Below are positions 58,781 through 64,000 of a stretch of 64,000 nucleotides of DNA, in pieces; position 1 is the stretch's first letter; each line of letters begins with the position of its first letter. Under the pieces are notes generated by a model that worked only from the letters and a program-made list of their open reading frames with translations, searched no databases and was not told the DNA's origin. Both the position numbers and the translations under genes were made by a program. Source of the DNA: Kazachstania africana CBS 2517 (taxonomy: Eukaryota > Ascomycota > Saccharomycetes > Saccharomycetales > Saccharomycetaceae); assembly GCF_000304475.1 (NCBI RefSeq), contig NC_018941.1, positions 744,001 to 808,000 on the forward strand, read 5' to 3'.

Positions 58781-61513
58781 TTAGAAGTTTTTGACAGTTA
58801 CAGGAACGTCGATATATGTAGATCCTGCATTGTGAAATTTTATGTGAACACGAACAGAGTACTGTCTACAACAGAGACAACTTTCGAAGCTCGGTATGAT
58901 GGTTTTAATGACGGAATTATTGTATTCTAGGTTTACATCAATTTTCCTCTGATATTTCATAGGAGCCTGCTTCACCCACTCATGAATGATTTGATCGACA
59001 TATTTGGAGAAAACAGAACTCTTCGAGATACCTGCGGTTGAGCTCAATGCACCCTTTGCATTCATTTTTATGCTACCCCTAGGAGACAATATTGTTTCAC
59101 CAGGAGATGCGCTTGAAGATACAGGGCTAATACTGTCGTCATCTTTCAAGGTGTCTAATTGACGTTTGAACACATCTTGTAGAGAATCGACTTTAACCTT
59201 CAAATTAACTATACTATCCATGTCATTAATTAATTGTGACGGTATAAAATCGGTAAATTTGAGTTCTCTAGCTGTGGAGCTATTTTGATTGTAGAGTTCA
59301 TTTAATTTTTCGTAATTTTCTTCGAACTTTTCATTATAACGTTGGATAGTTTCCAAATAATCATTAAATTTCTTTTTGATTTCTTGCATCTCTTCTTCAT
59401 TTAGTAGTAATGCAGAATCCAATTTTATTGGTATAGAATTTTCTGCCCTTGCGGTTATACAGAGCAATTCTGTAGTGATGGCCTGTATTTCAGGTGGCTC
59501 ATGGATGGCACTATTATTTGATTGGACACAAACTAGTGAAATCGGGAGTTTAGTTAGCCCCTTCCGTTCTTCGTCTGAAATTGTCTCCAACAAGTTCTTC
59601 CAATTTTCTTGGGCCCTCTTGGTCCGTGCCTCAAATTTATTAGTCTTTCTTACTAGGGAGGGTGAAGAGTAATGAAGACTTGTTTCAGGTACCTTTGTAG
59701 ATACCAAGATAATTCCCATCTTGTCACTATTTTCAGTTTCTGGGGAGGAAGAAGATGAAGATGCCCCTGCAAGAAAACCAGAAAATAAATTCTTCTTTAG
59801 ACTATTTTTAGACCTTATTTTATAGCTCAATTCACTTTCTATGTGTCTTCCTAGAGGCATTCCCTTCTTATAATCTCTCATTTCTTGAAATTCAGATGTA
59901 AACCTATTATTCATATGCAGTTGATCCATTTTTCTCCTTAATATTTCTTCAGAATTCAATTCAATTTCTTCAGTCATTGTTCCACTAATATCTGTACCGT
60001 GTATATCTATATTCTGGATGAGTTCATTTTTCTCCAGTCTTTCAAAAATCTTCTTCAGCGCTGATATTCTTTCCTCGATTAATGTTTTAAGGTCATTAAG
60101 TTGATTCAACGAGGCCCTCTCACCAGCACTCAATTCTGAATGGAAACCAAACGGTATCACTCTAATATTGTATTCCTTTTCTTTCATAATATTTAACTTC
60201 TTGGTCTTTTTATCCTTTCCAACAATCTTCGCATCGATGGTGTAATTAACTGATAATGAGCTACTTGACATATCGTATGTTAAGACAGGTGAACCCTTTG
60301 TTCCTAAATTACCACAACCTAGAACTGGATTAACTTTTATCTCCGAATACTTCCAGTGATCCTTGTATTTATCAATACCAAAACTGGGAGGCAATAGGCA
60401 ATGTTGAAAATGTTCATGCTTACATGTGACATCTAACAACTGACCAGGTAACTTGAACATGAAAAATTTCTTGTGTTTTACACCGGGCTCTAGAGAACGA
60501 CTGTTACCCAATCCCAGAATAGAACCATCGAAATCAACTTCACCTGGAATGTATTTAACACCAGAACCAAGATCCACGGTGGAATATGACCAACTGGCAC
60601 TTATATCCACCATTCTCAAGAATCTCTTTGCTGTTCTCTTACCTTTTTCCTTATCAATAATTGAAATATAGCCTTCTAATGTAACGTAGAACATTTCAAA
60701 TTTTAATGGTTCATCAGATTTGTTTTCAACGATACAGTAACCATGTATGACATCTCCTGATACGTACTCTTTCAGTATGGACTCTTCTTCAGGCTCTTCA
60801 GGAGGTAGAGATGCGCGTTTAGTTAAACGAATTGTAATATCCAAAGCAGTTGGTGTCTTCGGAAGTGTATACAGTTTATCTATCACGATATTTTCATTGG
60901 CGCCCAGATCATCTTCTATATCTATGCCATCAGCATCAACAAATGTTGTATTCTGAATGCTCAGATGTTGCGTACTCATAGGATTCAAACTATTCAATCT
61001 GTTGGACGCAAATGGCGACAGGACATCATTACTGTTACTATTGGTACCATCTGATGCGCGGTCCGTATCTGCAGATGTTTCTACCACAAAGGAACTGTTA
61101 TTTCCCGAATAAGGTCCTTGCTGATTCTGTATTTCTGTATAATTGGGAGGGAAATCATGACGATCTGGGTCGACATTACCTTGAGGTATATGTCTATGAA
61201 GAACGTTATACATCTCAAAAGATGGCAACACGTCAACCACCACATTGTCATCATCTTGTTTCGACAGGGTTTTTTGCCCTAGATCACCTCCATTAGTATC
61301 TTGTTCAATTGAATTTCTTGATGCAGGCAAACTTTTATTAATACTACTAGAATGAGGGTCTGAATGATGGTGTCTTTGCATATGGAGCAAACTTGGAGTG
61401 GAAGAACTCCTATGCCATACATGTGATGCAATGGCCTGTGGCATCTGAAGCTGTTGCCTCGTAGATCTTTCGCTTCTTCTAGAATGGAGCCCGGGTCGAA
61501 TGGGGTTGGTCAT
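58781..61513 (-). CDS. BUL1: Bul1, Rsp5 ubiquitin-ligase adaptor
   Basis: 910 residues (976 in S. cerevisiae). A Ser/Gln/His-rich N-terminus, a PPxY motif PPNY at 122-125 (DFPPNYTEIQ), the Bul1_N arrestin-like region from about 205 to 480 (SDEPLKFEMFYVTLEGY, FFMFKLPGQLLDVTCKHEH), a variable middle, and the Bul1_C region ending RVHIKFHNAGSTYIDVPVTVKNF. Bul1 links Rsp5 to plasma-membrane permeases such as Gap1 for endocytosis. Its position after RCE1 matches YMR275C. Confidence 0.94.
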   Translation of the reverse strand: MTNPIRPGLHSRRSERSTRQQLQMPQAIASHVWHRSSSTPSLLHMQRHHHSDPHSSSINKSLPASRNSIEQDTNGGDLGQKTLSKQDDDNVVVDVLPSFEMYNVLHRHIPQGNVDPDRHDFPPNYTEIQNQQGPYSGNNSSFVVETSADTDRASDGTNSNSNDVLSPFASNRLNSLNPMSTQHLSIQNTTFVDADGIDIEDDLGANENIVIDKLYTLPKTPTALDITIRLTKRASLPPEEPEEESILKEYVSGDVIHGYCIVENKSDEPLKFEMFYVTLEGYISIIDKEKGKRTAKRFLRMVDISASWSYSTVDLGSGVKYIPGEVDFDGSILGLGNSRSLEPGVKHKKFFMFKLPGQLLDVTCKHEHFQHCLLPPSFGIDKYKDHWKYSEIKVNPVLGCGNLGTKGSPVLTYDMSSSSLSVNYTIDAKIVGKDKKTKKLNIMKEKEYNIRVIPFGFHSELSAGERASLNQLNDLKTLIEERISALKKIFERLEKNELIQNIDIHGTDISGTMTEEIELNSEEILRRKMDQLHMNNRFTSEFQEMRDYKKGMPLGRHIESELSYKIRSKNSLKKNLFSGFLAGASSSSSSPETENSDKMGIILVSTKVPETSLHYSSPSLVRKTNKFEARTKRAQENWKNLLETISDEERKGLTKLPISLVCVQSNNSAIHEPPEIQAITTELLCITARAENSIPIKLDSALLLNEEEMQEIKKKFNDYLETIQRYNEKFEENYEKLNELYNQNSSTARELKFTDFIPSQLINDMDSIVNLKVKVDSLQDVFKRQLDTLKDDDSISPVSSSASPGETILSPRGSIKMNAKGALSSTAGISKSSVFSKYVDQIIHEWVKQAPMKYQRKIDVNLEYNNSVIKTIIPSFESCLCCRQYSVRVHIKFHNAGSTYIDVPVTVKNF

Positions 61514-62283
61514 CTTCGATGCAGGTGATTGCCAAGTTTATTAAGAGTATCACAATTACTCTTTAGTGTGTTAAGAAGATTATCAAGTTATAACATAATG
61601 AATTATGTGATTTTTAATACTGCAATATATTTGATTAAAACACATATCACATATTGCATCGAGCAAGATTTTTCCAAAAAGAAAGGAAGGATAAAAATAT
61701 ACTTTTTTCCTCGAAATCTTCGCCCAGCCAAGAAAACCATCACAAATCGGTACGGGTTGCCTGTGTAGTATCGTAAGCTGTGCTTGAGTTTTTCCGGGCT
61801 AAGACTCCCCGCAGTTGCAAGTAGAAAACTGGCTTGAAAGGATAGACAACTAACTGGTGGGGTTCTATCATGTCCAATACTATCGAGTGAAAGTAACAAG
61901 AATCGTTCCATGTTATTTGATATCGTACCAGAAAATTTACGCTTATACATTCTGGGGATCTGATTGTGAGATGTTTTTACAAAGACTCACCAAAAAAGAA
62001 TGCGGCGATCCGTTTTCCGGCATGATTTTATTACAAAAAAAAAAAAAACCTTCGACTTTCTGGGCAAATGTTCTCTTATTTTTTTTTTTTTTTTGGTAGA
62101 AAATGCCAAGAGATGAAACTTTGAGCCTGTCAGATGGGGCTGTTCTTTGAAAAAAGAGAGTTTTTTGTACGACAGTTAATTACTAGGAGATTTTGAATAC
62201 ATTTAATGGAATATTGTAAAGTCTATAAAGTCTATAGGACATAAATATCTTTGTACAAAAGTACGATTTCATAAACGGTCCCG
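61514..62283. other. BUL1 promoter and 3' flank of the second BUL gene
   Basis: 770 bp. Contains a run of 14 A (62035-62048) and one of 16 T (62079-62094), 30 bp apart, able to pair. Frames in this region have no recognisable content. Confidence 0.65.
62035..62094. repeat. A14 and T16 homopolymers, inverted
   Basis: Fourteen A at 62035-62048 and sixteen T at 62079-62094 separated by 30 bp. Likely nucleosome-excluding poly(dA:dT) in the BUL1 promoter; lengths may also contain sequencing error. Confidence 0.8.
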
Positions 62284-64000
62284 TCAACATTTTATATTTT
62301 TGACAGACACGGGGATATCTATATATGTTGTTCCTATGTGATGAAACTTGATGTGAACACGAATACAATAAAGTCTAGCACACAGACAACTTTGGAAGCT
62401 AGGTACTAAAGTATCAAGCAGTTGCTGATTGAACTCTAAATTTACATTGATCTCTCTTTCGTAATGCAAAGGTTCTTTTTTGACCCATTCATGCACTATC
62501 TGCTGTACAAACTTTGAATTTACAGGGGTCTTTGAAGAACTGACCGCAGTACTCAATGAAGTAAGAGCGTTTCCACTGGTCTTCGTTTTCAATGCAGACC
62601 CAGATGCACTGATAGGATTAGATCTAACCACACTTATGCTATCCTCATCTTTCAAAGTATCCATTTGTTTTTTGAACGTATCTGGTAGATGCTTGATGGA
62701 GACATTCAAATCAGCCAAACTTTCAATGTCATTATAAATTTGTAATGAGATAAAATCGGTAAATTTAAGCTCTCTCTCTCTTGTAGTGTTCTTATTGTAT
62801 AGTTTATTGAATTTCTCATAATTATCATGAAATTTACCACTATAATCCTTAATGGCTTGTATGTAAGCTCCAAATCTATTTTTGATACTGGCAATTTTCT
62901 TACTGTCCATAAGTAATTCGGGATCGAGTTTGATAGGTATTGAATTATCTGATTTAGCAGTCATGCAGATCAGTTCTGTCGTAATGGAATGAATTTCAGG
63001 AGGTTCATGTTCTAAGCTATTATTAGATTGTATGCAAGTCAAATTTAACGGAAGCCTGGTCAAAGCTTGCAATTCATTTTCAGGACATGTTTGCAACAAT
63101 CGTAACCAATTCTCCTGAGCATTTTTAGTCTTGGTTGCATACAAATTTGTTTTCCTTAACAGAGAAGGTGACCAGTACAAGAGACTATTCTCTGGAGATT
63201 TCCCAGATAATAATATTAAACCGAATTTACTCGTTTTAGAATGTGCTTGATCGTTAGATCTCGAATTGGACACCGCTGAGGAACCACCAAGGAAGCCAGA
63301 AAGCAAATTTTTATGCGTCAAACTTTTACTTTTTATCTTATAGTTCAACTCTGTTTCAAAAATTTCCTCATCAACCTCATTTCTTTTCTCATAGTAGTTA
63401 TGAGGAAAATCAGAACTAAAATTGGATGTTACACGATTATGAATGTGCAGTTGGTCTAGCTTCCTTTTCAATATTTCAGTTGAGTCCAGCTCAATGTCGT
63501 CCGTTATTGTACCACTCAAATCTGTACCATGAATATCTGAATTCTTGATTGGTTCATTATTCTTGAATCTTTCGAATATTTTTCTTAATGCTTCGAGTCT
63601 ATCTTCAACAATTCTTTTGAAGTCTTTCAGTTGAGCTTTTGAACTTCTCTCTCCTATTAGCTTAGAATGGAAACCGAAAGGAATCACTCTAATATAAAAT
63701 TCCTGTTCTTTCATTATATTCAATTTATGGGTAACCTTATCCTTACCAACTATCCTTGCATCCACCGTATAATTAACTGAAAAGTTCTCATCAACGTTGT
63801 CGTTTACAAGAATCGGCGAACCTTTAGACCCCAGATGACCGCAACCCAAAACATGATTAACTTTAATACCTGCATACCTTCCACCATTTCTGTATTTATC
63901 AATACCAAAGCTTGGAGGTAACAAACAATGTTGAAAATGTTCATGCTTGCATGTAACGTCTAATAATTGATACGGCAATTTAAACATGAAAAATTTCTTA
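62284..64000 (-). CDS. Second BUL-family Rsp5 adaptor, cut by the window end
   Basis: 572 codons are visible; the frame is open through 64000, so the N-terminus (about 350 residues by comparison with the neighbour) lies outside. It aligns from KKFFMFKLPYQLLDVTCKHEH to the last residues, covering the rest of Bul1_N and all of Bul1_C (RVHIKFHHIGTTYIDIPVSVKN), and is roughly half identical to BUL1 by eye. The internal Met at 63985-63987 is not the start because similarity continues upstream of it. S. cerevisiae BUL2 is on the other arm (YML111W), not in tandem with BUL1. Whether this is a local duplicate or a BUL2 copy brought here cannot be told from the fragment. Confidence 0.9.
   Translation of the reverse strand, partial: KKFFMFKLPYQLLDVTCKHEHFQHCLLPPSFGIDKYRNGGRYAGIKVNHVLGCGHLGSKGSPILVNDNVDENFSVNYTVDARIVGKDKVTHKLNIMKEQEFYIRVIPFGFHSKLIGERSSKAQLKDFKRIVEDRLEALRKIFERFKNNEPIKNSDIHGTDLSGTITDDIELDSTEILKRKLDQLHIHNRVTSNFSSDFPHNYYEKRNEVDEEIFETELNYKIKSKSLTHKNLLSGFLGGSSAVSNSRSNDQAHSKTSKFGLILLSGKSPENSLLYWSPSLLRKTNLYATKTKNAQENWLRLLQTCPENELQALTRLPLNLTCIQSNNSLEHEPPEIHSITTELICMTAKSDNSIPIKLDPELLMDSKKIASIKNRFGAYIQAIKDYSGKFHDNYEKFNKLYNKNTTRERELKFTDFISLQIYNDIESLADLNVSIKHLPDTFKKQMDTLKDEDSISVVRSNPISASGSALKTKTSGNALTSLSTAVSSSKTPVNSKFVQQIVHEWVKKEPLHYEREINVNLEFNQQLLDTLVPSFQSCLCARLYCIRVHIKFHHIGTTYIDIPVSVKNIKC

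Noticed and set aside
61603..61950. 115-codon minus frame in the BUL1 promoter
   Set aside because: No similarity to BUL or any family; upstream of a well-defined BUL1 start.

Overview
The window is nuclear DNA from a budding yeast of the family Saccharomycetaceae. It is AT-rich and gene-dense, and no coding region needs an intron. Almost every gene matches a Saccharomyces cerevisiae protein in length and motifs, and most are in the same neighbourhood as on the right arm of S. cerevisiae chromosome XIII (YMR244C-A to YMR275C). Some neighbours (GNT1, SPE2) sit on chromosome XV in S. cerevisiae, in the duplicated sister region, so the species probably descends from the whole-genome duplication but lost a different set of duplicate copies. 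The species cannot be named from the sequence alone. All comparisons with S. cerevisiae proteins and gene order are from memory.

Layout: (1) 1-18,200: the start of an HSP30/MRH1-like membrane protein, then COA6, FAA4, GNT1, RKR1/LTN1, SPE2 and GAD1. (2) 19,200-50,800: an OPRTase (URA10/URA5), RRN9, TMA23, PRP24, PPA2, RSN1, YMR265C, CUE1, SAP30, YMR262W, TPS3, TIF11, TRM732, ROY1, PET111, COX7, GFD1, YMR253C and YMR252C. This is the S. cerevisiae YMR252-YMR271 block in reverse order with every strand flipped, so it is a single inversion of about 32 kb relative to that species. (3) 51,757-51,828: a tRNA-Gln(CUG) inside the right breakpoint interval. (4) 52,400-64,000: SCS7, ZDS1, RCE1, BUL1 and a second BUL gene cut by the window end, in S. 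cerevisiae orientation.

The genes are ordinary housekeeping genes: cytochrome oxidase biogenesis (COA6, PET111, COX7), lipid and sphingolipid metabolism (FAA4, SCS7), ubiquitin systems (RKR1, CUE1, BUL1 and its paralog), ribosome and RNA work (RRN9, TMA23, PRP24, TIF11, TRM732, GFD1), trehalose (TPS3), polyamines (SPE2) and pyrimidines (the OPRTase). Promoter motifs fit these roles: PAC/RRPE pairs at TMA23 and TRM732, a CCAAT palindrome at COX7, stress elements at TPS3, and a Reb1 site plus poly(dT) at TIF11.

Most unusual points: the fused cytochrome b5 domain of SCS7 has lost both haem-ligand histidines while the hydroxylase histidines are intact; a gene-free convergent interval between FAA4 and GNT1 carries a compact promoter on the minus strand where S. 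cerevisiae has the large H/ACA snoRNA snR86; BUL genes are in tandem; CUE1 carries a PPxY peptide nearly identical to that of BUL1; and both inversion breakpoint intervals are long, with GC-rich, hairpin-forming patches. No mobile element, CRISPR array or virus was seen.
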